Assembly (NCBI GenBank): GCA_945863885.1
Contig: CAMAZY010000009.1
Coordinates: forward strand, 18,926-82,925
From: an uncultured Clostridia bacterium
GTDB taxonomy: Bacteria; Bacillota; Clostridia; Oscillospirales; Acutalibacteraceae
DNA length: 64,000 nt
Direction: 5' to 3'
This document shows, one piece after another, positions 33,578-40,592 of this stretch. A program made the position numbers and the translations under genes. Positions within the stretch are counted from its first letter, which is position 1. Each line of letters starts with the position of its first letter. The notes beneath the pieces were generated by a model. That model did not search any database, was not told the DNA's origin, and was given only the letters and a program-made list of their open reading frames with translations.

Positions 33578-33916
33578 TTATTTCTTCTCTTTCTTTTTTC
33601 GCTTGCGTGCCCTGTCGACAGCCTTCCTTTTCATCTTTTCCTGCGCTTTTCTGTCTTTTTCCAACGCTTTGAGTTTGTCCGTGGTTTGTTTGCTTTTACC
33701 CGTCTGACCGACAAGCTCCGAAAGAGTGATCCCGTATATCTCGGAAACAGAAAAAAGGACAAACGCGTCGGGCACACCCTCTCCCCGTTCCCATTTTGAA
33801 ACAGATTTGTTCGAATAGCGGATAAGCTCGGCAAGCTCTGCCTGCGTCAGACCGTGTAATTTTCGGTATTTTGCAAGGTTTTCGGCAACCCTTTGATTAA
33901 ATTCATGCTCGTTCAT
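33578..33916 (-). CDS. XRE-family helix-turn-helix regulator
   Basis: A 112-residue protein with an N-terminal HTH_3 domain (residues 8-65: NLAKYRKLHGLTQAELAELI, then SVSKWERGEGVPDAFVLF). The tail is strongly basic and helical (about 75-112) and ends in a run of Lys/Arg, unusual for XRE repressors and suggesting non-specific DNA or RNA contact. It starts at 33916 and is divergent from the hemolysin III gene. The inverted repeat CCGTAGA/TCTACGG in the shared region may be its operator. Confidence 0.88.
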   Translation of the reverse strand: MNEHEFNQRVAENLAKYRKLHGLTQAELAELIRYSNKSVSKWERGEGVPDAFVLFSVSEIYGITLSELVGQTGKSKQTTDKLKALEKDRKAQEKMKRKAVDRARKRKKKEKK

Positions 33917-33943
33917 TGCTTTCTCCTCGGCTTTTATAAATCA

Positions 33944-33972
33944 ATTCTACTATGAATAGAATCCGATGTCAA
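33944..33972 (-). promoter_or_regulatory. Promoter of the XRE regulator
   Basis: On the minus strand TTGACA (33972-33967), 17 bp, TAGAAT (33949-33944). Confidence 0.7.
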
Positions 33973-33987
33973 GTATAAATCTACTTA

Positions 33988-34007
33988 CCGTAGACAATAA
34001 TCTACGG
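33988..34007. promoter_or_regulatory. Candidate operator in the XRE/hlyIII divergent region
   Basis: Inverted repeat CCGTAGA-6-TCTACGG between the two divergent genes; related half-sites (AATCTAC) occur just to the left. Confidence 0.5.
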
Positions 34008-34075
34008 ATAGGGGGTTTACCTGAAAGAAAGACGGATTTATACTTCCTGCAACACGAAAGGAGCGCGAAACTATT

Positions 34076-34780
34076 ATGAATGAAGCTTGTCTGAACCGAA
34101 AAGTCAACACCAATCTCAGCCGCAGCTTGCCCGATTATACGAAAAACGAAGAAACCGCAAACATGATAACGCATATTTTCGGCGGTGTTTTTGCTTTGTT
34201 TACTCTTTTGATGTGTACGGTATTTGCGGCGTGGAACAAGAACGTATCGGGCGTGATCTCCGGCATCTTTTACGGTATTTCGATGATGGTTGTCTATGTT
34301 ATTTCAAGCGTCTATCACGGACTTGATCCCGAAAGAGCGTACAAAGAAAAGGTGACGCTTCGGGTCGTTGACCATTGCGATATTTACGGATTGATTGTCG
34401 GGACCTTTGCCCCGATAGCCATGACGGGCTTACGGGAGGTCAGTCCCGTTACCGCATGGGTTTCGTTCGGTCTTGTTTGTCTTACGGCTGTTGTCGGCGT
34501 TGTTTTCACGGCGATTGATTTTTCAAAATTTAAGGTGATATCCTACGGAGCCTATTTTGTTGCCGGGTGGAGCGTTATTTTTACGCTGAAACATCTTCTT
34601 GACGCCTTTCCGAAAGAATTCATTATTCTTCTTATCGTCGGCGGTGCGGTGTATACGCTCGGGATGATCTTTTATGCCCTTGAAAAGAAAGGGGTTCACT
34701 ATGCCCACAGTGTTTTTCATCTGTTTATTCTTGCCGGCTCGGTCATTCATTTTATCGCGGTATTCAAATATTGTATTTAA
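34076..34780 (+). CDS. Hemolysin III / PAQR-family membrane protein
   Basis: A 234-residue membrane protein with seven hydrophobic segments. The family motifs are present: ITHIFGGVFALF near the N-terminus, SSVYHGL, VDHCDIYGLIVGTFAPI, and HSVFHLFILAGSVIHF at the end, supplying the Ser, Asp and three His that bind zinc in PAQR/HlyIII hydrolases. Start at 34076 has AAAGGAG twelve bases before. Probably a membrane lipid or ceramidase-like hydrolase; real hemolysis is not implied. Divergent from the XRE regulator, which may control it. Confidence 0.9.
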   Translation: MNEACLNRKVNTNLSRSLPDYTKNEETANMITHIFGGVFALFTLLMCTVFAAWNKNVSGVISGIFYGISMMVVYVISSVYHGLDPERAYKEKVTLRVVDHCDIYGLIVGTFAPIAMTGLREVSPVTAWVSFGLVCLTAVVGVVFTAIDFSKFKVISYGAYFVAGWSVIFTLKHLLDAFPKEFIILLIVGGAVYTLGMIFYALEKKGVHYAHSVFHLFILAGSVIHFIAVFKYCI

Positions 34781-34804
34781 TTAGTCCAAACGCAGGCACG
34801 GTTT

Positions 34805-34838
34805 ACCCGCTCAAGGCAAAACGCTTTGAGCGGGTTTC
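34805..34838. terminator. Bidirectional terminator between hlyIII and the DUF2383-like gene
   Basis: ACCCGCTCAA / TTGAGCGGGT, a 10-bp perfect stem between convergent genes. Confidence 0.75.
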
Positions 34839-34844
34839 TGTTGA

Positions 34845-35276
34845 TTAAAGATACTGCCGAAGCTTTTCACAAAGCGTAGTCTCTTCTTGAATCAGCTTTT
34901 CGGCTGTTTTCTGTGCGTCCTTATCCGCCGTCGGATATTTGTTTTTATAAATCCCGAGTTGTTTTACGCCCATATTGCACCCGTCGGTCATAAGCGAAGC
35001 CACCGTTTTATCGCTGTCGTCGCCTAAAAGGCTCAGATTGATTTTTGCCCAGGCGGAAATTCTTGCCGCGCCCGACGGATCTTTTCCTTTTTCACCAAGC
35101 TCAGAAAGTCGGGAATGAAGCTCATCTCCGATTGCTTCGTGGGCTTTAAGCGAATCCGAAAGCAGAGACAAAAGCTGTGGGTCTTTCACACTGTCAAGCA
35201 CCTGGCGAATTGAGTTGACGGCGGTTTTTGTGCCGCTGTCACATTCTTTTAAAAGATGTATGGTATCGTCTGTCAT
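34845..35276 (-). CDS. Ferritin-like helical protein (DUF2383/PA2169-like)
   Basis: A 143-residue all-helical soluble protein starting at ATG after CAGGAGG. Its pattern, DDTIHLLKECDSGTKTAVNSI and a central SLKAHEAIGDELHSRLSELG, fits the ferritin-like DUF2383 type found in spore and stress proteins. Typical metal-binding Glu/His pairs are only partly present, so a diiron site is doubtful. Function unknown. Convergent with hlyIII. Confidence 0.65.
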   Translation of the reverse strand: MTDDTIHLLKECDSGTKTAVNSIRQVLDSVKDPQLLSLLSDSLKAHEAIGDELHSRLSELGEKGKDPSGAARISAWAKINLSLLGDDSDKTVASLMTDGCNMGVKQLGIYKNKYPTADKDAQKTAEKLIQEETTLCEKLRQYL

Positions 35277-35339
35277 GAAAAATCCTCCTGTGTGGAATAA
35301 TAGATTTAAAGAGAGAAATATAGGTGGATAAAAAGACTT

Positions 35340-35690
35340 GTAAAAGTTTTAGTTTGTCGGTCGCGTGGCGACTCCAATGCCGGGGTGCACGGTACTTGAT
35401 TGAAAGTTGAGTGCCCGAGCCGGTCGCAGGGCTACACCAATCCCGGGATACATCGTACTTAATTGAAAGTTGACTGCCCGAGCAATTAGATGAGTTGTAA
35501 ATTTTAGTTTGTCGGTCGTGTGACGACTCCAAATTCCGGGTCAGTCGGTGCTATGTTTTTGCCTGACTGCCCGAGCCGTTAGATGAGTTGTAAATTTTAG
35601 TTTGTCGGTCGTGTGACGACTCCAAATTCCGGGTCAGTCGGTGCTATGTTTTTACCTGACTGCCCGAGCCGTTAGATGAGCGGTAAAATA
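35340..35690. repeat. Tandem repeats of about 93 bp, structured and non-coding
   Basis: Two near-perfect units (35491-35583 and 35584-35676) start at TGAGTTGTAAATTTTAG and differ at one or few positions. Two more diverged units precede them (35340-35480). Each has the words GTCGGTCGxGTGxCGACTCCAA, CCGGG and CTGACTGCCCGAGC. Within a unit TCCGGGTCAGTCGG can pair with CCTGACTGCCCGAG, giving a conserved hairpin. No ORF is supported. Confidence 0.75.
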
Positions 35691-35696
35691 TAGCTT

Positions 35697-35905
35697 GGCA
35701 ACACTCCCTCAGTCACTTCGTGACAGCTCCCTCAGAGAGGGAGCCAAATCAGGATATCAAGTTGTTACATTTTCGCTATTGCTGGAAAGCCGCATATCGC
35801 CGCCGGAAAAAGGCAACGCAGGAGAGGAACCGGGCGGCAGAGGGAAGGGAGAAACCCCTCTGTCGCCCTGCGACATCTCCCCTTTCAGAGGAGAAAAATA
35901 TTTCA
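35697..35905. repeat. Palindromic intergenic element copies
   Basis: One variant at 35697-35748 (CTCCCTCAGTCACTTCGTGAC..AGAGAGGGAGCC) and a half element at 35850-35905 (ACCCCTCTGTCGCCCTGCGACATCTCCCC). The 90 bases between show no feature. Confidence 0.65.
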
Positions 35906-35969
35906 TCAAGTGGAAATGTCAAGAAAAGTACAGTCGGAAAATCCCCTAAAACTGTCAGGTGCGGGAAAA

Positions 35970-36022
35970 CGATTCATTCAGAACGAAGTGGAGCGTAGCG
36001 GAACGGAGTTCTGAATGAATCG
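35970..36022. repeat. 15-bp perfect inverted repeat beside the IS3 remnant
   Basis: CGATTCATTCAGAAC (35970-35984) and its exact complement (36008-36022) around a 23-base loop containing GAAGTGGAGCGTAGCGGAACGGA; immediately downstream of the orphan orfA. Confidence 0.7.
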
Positions 36023-36046
36023 GCGCGGCTTATCTCTCAGAAGCTT

Positions 36047-36328
36047 TTACTTCTTCCGGTCTTTTGCGAAAAAACCTAATGCGTCCTTCAGAATGTCATT
36101 TGCACGCCGCAGTTCCTCGTTTTCACGTTCCAGTTCGAGAATTCGGATGTCCTGCTGCGTTAAAGTTTTTCCGGGCTCCGTCGAGGTTCCTTCTATGATA
36201 TTTCTTGTTCGATTTCGCCAATCAGCCAGTGTGTAGTACGGCAGTCCCAACTGTAACGCTGCCTTCTTCACTCCTATTTCATCTGACAGCTTTAAAGCTT
36301 CTTTCTTGAATTCATTACTGTACTTCAT
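36047..36328 (-). pseudogene. IS3-family transposase OrfA, orphan remnant
   Basis: A 93-residue HTH_Tnp_1 protein: MKYSNEFKKEALKLSDEIGV, AALQLGLPYYTLADWRNR, and a leucine-zipper helix ILELERENEELRRANDILK ending ALGFFAKDRKK, the usual end before the frameshift to OrfB. AGAGGGAT precedes the ATG. No OrfB catalytic DDE part follows; the sequence beyond 36047 is palindromic repeat. The frame itself is intact, so it may still make a DNA-binding protein. Best seen as a degraded IS3 (IS150 group) element. Confidence 0.85.
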
Positions 36329-36421
36329 TTTATCCCTCTTTCTGTTTTTCTTTATTCTAACAGATTTTTGGGTCTTTTTCGACTCTATTTTTAGTATACT
36401 ACTCCAAAGCTTCTTATATAA

Positions 36422-36466
36422 GGATTCTCCCCTTTTGGGGAGATGTCACGAAGTGACAGAGGGGTC
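36422..36466. repeat. Palindromic intergenic element, half copy
   Basis: TTCTCCCCTTTTGGGGAGATGTCACGAAGTGACAGAGGGGT, the same unit as in the element at 37851-37967, lying between orfA and spoIIR. Confidence 0.75.
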
Positions 36467-36550
36467 ACAAGGCGGAAAATCGGCTTGGCTCACGCCCTGC
36501 GACGGCCATTAAAGCTTTCTTTGTGAACACGCACCCGACCGTCGTATGTT

Positions 36551-37153
36551 TCACCCGATTTTCTCTTTCAGCTTTTCAAGCTTTTCCACTATCCAGAACC
36601 GCACCTCGTATTTCGGGTCGCTTTGCGTCAACTCCAGCTCGTCCGGATTCAGCACGTCCGAAAGGTCGGTCTGCTTTTTCGCCGCCGGAAGACAAAGCGG
36701 CGGAAACATCACGCACCACCAGTTTTTGCCCTCTCCGCTTCCGATAATCACCCGGACTGCGTTGTACTGCCCGGCCGGCAAGGTCACGTTGTCATAGGTT
36801 CGGGTGGGAAAGTCGGTTTTCCCCAGCTCGACTGTCACCGGATAGGAATAACCGTTCTTTTTGATTTCCTCTTCGGCGGCGGCACGAAGCGTGTCAAGAT
36901 TGTTGGCGAGCTTGCGCTGTGCCGTGTCCTTTTGCGTTTCCTCCGCAAGAATCGCCTGCGCACTTGTCAGCACGCTGTCACGTACCCTGAGCTTTAGCTG
37001 CTGCTCCTTTTCGCTGTCGGAAGCGGCTAAAACATGAAGCCGCAGCACCTTATCGCTGATTGTTTTACATTCGCCTTCAAAGCCGCAAAAGCTGATAATC
37101 ACGGCGAGAAGAAAAGCAAACAAAAACGACAATTCGATCTGATTCTTTTTCAT
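36551..37153 (-). CDS. spoIIR: Stage II sporulation protein R
   Basis: A 200-residue exported signalling protein. It has a signal or anchor segment (LSFLFAFLLAVIISFCGF), then the conserved LRLHVLAASDSEKEQQLKLRVRDSVL, the FPTRTYDNVTLPAGQYNAVRVIIGSGEGKNWWCVMFPPLC block, all diagnostic. In sporulation it is made in the forespore under sigma-F and triggers SpoIIGA-dependent processing of pro-sigma-E in the mother cell. ATG at 37153 is chosen because GAGGTGA is eight bases upstream. It lies 13 bases after a CmpB-like membrane protein gene, probably co-transcribed. Confidence 0.95.
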   Translation of the reverse strand: MKKNQIELSFLFAFLLAVIISFCGFEGECKTISDKVLRLHVLAASDSEKEQQLKLRVRDSVLTSAQAILAEETQKDTAQRKLANNLDTLRAAAEEEIKKNGYSYPVTVELGKTDFPTRTYDNVTLPAGQYNAVRVIIGSGEGKNWWCVMFPPLCLPAAKKQTDLSDVLNPDELELTQSDPKYEVRFWIVEKLEKLKEKIG

Positions 37154-37166
37154 ATGTAACTTCACC

Positions 37167-37583
37167 TCAACCGAAGTCTTGGCAAAGCCGCAGCCGTTTA
37201 TTCAACTGCCAATACAAAAAAACCGAAAGATACACGCTTGCGATTGTCAGAAAAAACCAGGCAACGCTGAACGACGGACAGATCTGTCCGAGAATATTTC
37301 CCAGCTGACCCGAATAATCCCACACCTTAAGGTTATACTTTCGGTTGACGAGCAGCCCCACAAGAAACTCGGCGGCGGTGATAACGGCACAGCCGATCAG
37401 TCCCCGTATAAGTATACTCCGGGTCTTTAAAGACAGATTGATATAATAAAGAAGCGTGAACAGTGCGCCCCCGAGAAGAAACATTGTCCAATGTGTCCGG
37501 CCTCGATAAATGACTTCAATAAGACCGTACAAAAAGCCGCCGATTCCGAAAATGATGAGAAACTGCGCTGTTTTTTCTTTCAT
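37167..37583 (-). CDS. CmpB-like membrane protein (putative ABC-transporter permease family)
   Basis: A 138-residue membrane protein with four hydrophobic helices. The IIFGIGGFLYGLIEVIYRGRTHWTMFLLGG start and the KVWDYSGQLGNILGQICPSFSVAWFFL end match the small ABC_trans_CmpB family, common in Clostridia. Despite the family name no ABC partner is present, and the function is unknown. ATG at 37583 has AAAGGTGG upstream. It sits directly before spoIIR. Confidence 0.85.
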   Translation of the reverse strand: MKEKTAQFLIIFGIGGFLYGLIEVIYRGRTHWTMFLLGGALFTLLYYINLSLKTRSILIRGLIGCAVITAAEFLVGLLVNRKYNLKVWDYSGQLGNILGQICPSFSVAWFFLTIASVYLSVFLYWQLNKRLRLCQDFG

Positions 37584-37624
37584 ATACCTACCACCTTTTT
37601 GAATGAAAAATGAAGAATGAAAAA

Positions 37625-37990
37625 TGAAAAATTGTGGTCGCGGGGGAGACGGTGCGAAAGGATAGTCGGCGGCCGCAGAAACGGCTTTTTTCCGGCGGGA
37701 AGCTTGTAGATTATAAGTGACGGGAACCTGAGCGGCTTCGGGGGAAGATTCAGCCGGAGGCGGGACGGCGGCCGACAAAACCTGCGGTTTTGTATTTGCC
37801 GTGCCTGCGGCACGGCAAACGTGCGGCTTCGCCGCACCCGGCCGCCTTGTGACCCCTCTGTCACTTCGTGACATCTCCCCAAAAGGGGAGAACCCTTATA
37901 TAAGAAGCTTGATGAAATATTTTTCTCCCCTTTTGGGGAGATGGCGGCATCAGCCGTCAGAGGGGTTTCTCGATGACCGTCAGAATAAAA
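37625..37990. repeat. GC-rich compound repeat copy B joined to a palindromic element
   Basis: From TTGTGGTCGCGGGGGAGAC (37632) through CCGGAGGCGGGACGGCGGCC and GCCGTGCCTGCGGCACGGC to CACCCGGCCGCCTTG. It continues directly into the palindromic element 37851-37967 (ACCCCTCTGTCACTTCGTGACATCTCCCC..GGGGAGATGGCGG..GTCAGAGGGGT). The order is the exact inverse of copy A at 17237-17600, so the two families move or persist as one unit of about 370 bp. Confidence 0.8.
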
Positions 37991-38172
37991 CTATATTTCT
38001 GATTAGCTTGCCCCTCCCGTCAGACTGTGTTTGTCACCTTAATTTTTCATTTTTCATTTTTCATTTTATCTGTCCTAAAGTTATTTTAAGCCTATCCGAT
38101 AGAATTATAAAAGGAATATAGTGCAGGAGGCGGGAATATCTTTCAGTGAATTGAAAAATTTTTGTTATACTA

Positions 38173-38201
38173 TTGACAAAGACAGGCATAATGAATAATA
38201 T
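38173..38201 (+). promoter_or_regulatory. Promoter of the second ACP gene
   Basis: TTGACA (38173-38178), 17 bp, TAATAT (38196-38201). Confidence 0.65.
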
Positions 38202-38236
38202 CTACTTATACCATCAGCGGAAAGGGGTGTCATGAT

Positions 38237-38464
38237 TTGTATACATTTGAAACGGTATGCACAATTGTGAACGAAAAATTTGAAATCAGCGATGTCAAGC
38301 TTACGGAAGACACAACATGGGACGAAATAGGCGCCGACAGTATTGACCTGGTTGACCTGATTTCGGAAATTGAAAGCGATCTCGATATTTCGATTCCTGA
38401 TGAGGCGATCGAGGACTTTAAAACCATCGGCGACCTTGTCCGGTATCTTGAAGAAAACGCATAA
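38237..38464 (+). CDS. Acyl carrier protein 2 (monocistronic)
   Basis: A 75-residue carrier protein starting at TTG, with GGAAAGGGGTG upstream; the nearby ATG at 38233 is out of frame. It has the consensus phosphopantetheine site IGADSIDLVDL with Ser35, and the helices TVCTIVNEKFE, DLISEIESDLDIS and TIGDLVRYLEENA. It has its own promoter and terminator and converges with the GH3 gene, so it could be the main fatty acid ACP or a dedicated carrier. The absence of fab genes nearby favours neither. Confidence 0.92.
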   Translation: MYTFETVCTIVNEKFEISDVKLTEDTTWDEIGADSIDLVDLISEIESDLDISIPDEAIEDFKTIGDLVRYLEENA

Positions 38465-38484
38465 GCATATCTGACTAAAAAAAC

Positions 38485-38520
38485 AAGCACCGCCCTTTTG
38501 AGCGGTGCTTACCTTTTTTT
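38485..38520. terminator. Terminator between ACP2 and GH3
   Basis: AAGCACCGC / GCGGTGCTT stem, then ACCTTTTTTT on the plus strand. It lies between convergent genes. Confidence 0.85.
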
Positions 38521-38523
38521 GCG

Positions 38524-40218
38524 TTATACCTTGGCGCCGTCCATGGTGCGGGCGAAGAAGAATTCCTTTCTTTCCGGCGTGTTGATAACCGTGACGGGCT
38601 TGATCTGGTTGAGGACTCTGCCCTGAGAGACGAGCATCTTCTTGTATTCGTCGTAGGTGCCTGTCTGAAGTCTTACGATACGGGGATCGCCGAGCATGCC
38701 CCAACGTCTGTACTTTTCGTACTTTTCGTTGCTTTCCCGGAAAAGCTCGTCCATATCGTGAACCATTTCTTCGGGAATATCGTTTTCGGTGTCAACGAGC
38801 ATGACATAATACGGAAGCTGACCGGCTTCGGTGTCGGCCTGACCGTAGAAGCTGTAACCGTTGAAATTGATGTCGTACTTCTTGCAAAGATTGTCGGCAA
38901 CGAAGTCGAGCATCTGTGTGGTCGTCTTTTCGTTTGCAAGATTCAGACCCATGTTCGAACGGTACAGGAACTCAACCTTCGGAGCGTTGTTGTACATTCC
39001 CGTAACGTGAACGATATCAAGAATCCGGTACCGGTACAGACCGGAGAAGTTCGTGACGATGATTTCGTAATCCTTGCCGACCTCAAGCTCGCCGAGGGTA
39101 AGCGGACGCATATTTTCGTCGGCATCAACAGGCAGGAATTCATAAACAAGGCTTCTCGGAAGAAGAACGTAGTCCGTTGCGTTCAGCTCAACCGGCATTG
39201 CCATAAAGCCCTCGGAGGCGGCATAGCCCATGTTGTGAAGCGGAAGATCGCCGACGTAGCGACGAAGCTTCTGAACATAAACGGAAAGGGTAGAGCCGAT
39301 CATGCCGTAGCCCCAGCAAAGCTTCGGCCAGATTCTCTTGGCAATCGGCACTTCGGTATCAAAGCCCTTTTCGAACTCCTTGCGAAGCTCGGCGGCTCTT
39401 TCGGGCATGGGCTTGAGATGACCGTACTTCTTGCGAAGCGACTCGGGACATTTGACGCTCGGGTCAAGGGTGCCCTTTTCGATGTCGTTGCAGACCATTT
39501 CCCAGTTTTCTTCCATGTATTCGAGCATCGTGGTCAGAAGCGTGATAACCATCGAGCCGAGATAGGTGACATTTCTTTCCATCAGTGCAAAACGAAGCTG
39601 GAAATACTGAATGTTGGTGTTTTCCTCGTCTTCGGGATAAAGAATATCAAGAGGCGTGGTGGTGATATACTTGAGAAGCGGCGTGATGTAGGTGAACGGA
39701 ACCTGACCGGCACCGTTACAGCGCATTCCGTTCGGAAGCGGATGGCCGTTGAGCGAAATCAGAAGCGGACCCTTCTGACCGGGGAGTTTTTTCGCAATTC
39801 CATGCTCCTTGAAATACTTAGCCGCACAGGCGGGGGTAGCCGCAAAGCCCATGCACTGCATATTCCAGATGTCTCTTGCGGTTTTCGGCTGAAGCTTGGG
39901 CTTGCCGACGGAACCGGACGAAGAGCAGTAACGGATAACCTTGCTTGAGGTGATGATGTTCGACTCGTTGTTTTCAACCATACGGTCGATCATCGGCGCA
40001 TAATCCTCAAAGGTCGAAAGAGGAACCTTGTCCTGATACTCACGAATGGAGTGAATGTTGGCAAAATCGTACTTCTTGCCGTATTCGCAGTTCTTGTTCT
40101 TCTTCATAATTTTCAGAAGAGTTTCTTCCTGCGTTTTTACTGCTTCCGTGGTGAAATGCTCGAAGCCTTTAAAAACCATGTTTCCGAGAAAGACACCGTA
40201 ATCTGTAAGGAAAGACAT
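38524..40218 (-). CDS. GH3-family acyl acid-amido synthetase
   Basis: A 564-residue ANL-type enzyme of the plant-auxin GH3 fold. Motifs: nucleotide-binding SSSGSVGKPK at 99-108, the YAASEG motif (about 335), and the long ITNFSGLYRYRILDIVHV-type sequence (IVTNFSGLYRYRIGD in relatives) with YNNAPKVEFLYR. These enzymes adenylate a carboxylic acid and transfer it to an amino acid or other amine; bacterial members are little studied. It starts at 40218 with AGGAGG about eight bases upstream. It has its own promoter and converges with ACP2. It is downstream of, but separated by two terminators from, the exported hydrolase gene. Confidence 0.9.
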   Translation of the reverse strand: MSFLTDYGVFLGNMVFKGFEHFTTEAVKTQEETLLKIMKKNKNCEYGKKYDFANIHSIREYQDKVPLSTFEDYAPMIDRMVENNESNIITSSKVIRYCSSSGSVGKPKLQPKTARDIWNMQCMGFAATPACAAKYFKEHGIAKKLPGQKGPLLISLNGHPLPNGMRCNGAGQVPFTYITPLLKYITTTPLDILYPEDEENTNIQYFQLRFALMERNVTYLGSMVITLLTTMLEYMEENWEMVCNDIEKGTLDPSVKCPESLRKKYGHLKPMPERAAELRKEFEKGFDTEVPIAKRIWPKLCWGYGMIGSTLSVYVQKLRRYVGDLPLHNMGYAASEGFMAMPVELNATDYVLLPRSLVYEFLPVDADENMRPLTLGELEVGKDYEIIVTNFSGLYRYRILDIVHVTGMYNNAPKVEFLYRSNMGLNLANEKTTTQMLDFVADNLCKKYDINFNGYSFYGQADTEAGQLPYYVMLVDTENDIPEEMVHDMDELFRESNEKYEKYRRWGMLGDPRIVRLQTGTYDEYKKMLVSQGRVLNQIKPVTVINTPERKEFFFARTMDGAKV

Positions 40219-40271
40219 ATTTACCTCCTGATGCTTTTTTTATTTTTTCAGGCAACGTGAACCTGTTTATT

Positions 40272-40300
40272 ACTATACCATACTATAACACGATTTTCAA
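40272..40300 (-). promoter_or_regulatory. Promoter of the GH3 gene
   Basis: On the minus strand TTGAAA (40300-40295), 17 bp, TATAGT (40277-40272). Confidence 0.6.
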
Positions 40301-40413
40301 GATAAAAATGAACAACATTGAATAATTTATGAACAAATCGTCTTTTCCTTTTTGTTTTATTCATTATACACCCGTAAATCTACTTTTTCAATAGGTTTTA
40401 TCGGCTTTTTGAC

Positions 40414-40444
40414 AAAAAAATCCGGCAACCTTTCGTCACCGGAT
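40414..40444 (-). terminator. Second terminator downstream of the exported hydrolase
   Basis: ATCCGGTGACGAAAGGTTGCCGGAT hairpin followed by seven T on the minus strand. About 100 bases separate it from the first terminator at 40545-40574; that stretch holds no ORF and might be a small RNA or simply a back-up terminator. Confidence 0.7.
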
Positions 40445-40544
40445 AAAGAGTCACGGCTCACGGACTTGTTCTTGCTGAGTGAGAGCCCCCACGCTGAAAG
40501 AGGGATTTTCACCGCAGAATTTTCGATCACTTCGATTGAAAAAA

Positions 40545-40579
40545 GACTGCCGCAAGAGGAAAAATGCGGCAGTCGTAAT
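40545..40579 (-). terminator. Terminator of the exported hydrolase gene
   Basis: GACTGCCGCA / TGCGGCAGTC perfect 10-bp stem with TTTTTT following on the minus strand, 20 bases past the stop. Confidence 0.85.
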
Positions 40580-40592
40580 GTTTTTCTTTTGT

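Noticed and set aside
34076..34780. True hemolysin
   Set aside because: The HlyIII/PAQR family name is historical; the zinc-hydrolase motifs argue for a membrane hydrolase, and toxicity cannot be inferred.
35239..35532. 97-codon open frame on the minus strand in the tandem repeats
   Set aside because: It merely reads through the repeat units; no ribosome site and no homology recognised.
35340..35690. Possible CRISPR array
   Set aside because: Units are 93 bp and contiguous, without unique spacers; no cas genes nearby.
36047..36328. Complete IS3 insertion sequence
   Set aside because: No OrfB and no terminal inverted repeats bounding a full element were found.
38758..39948. 396-codon open frame on the plus strand
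   Set aside because: Antisense to the GH3 gene, which has clear motifs and a ribosome site; no support for the antisense frame.
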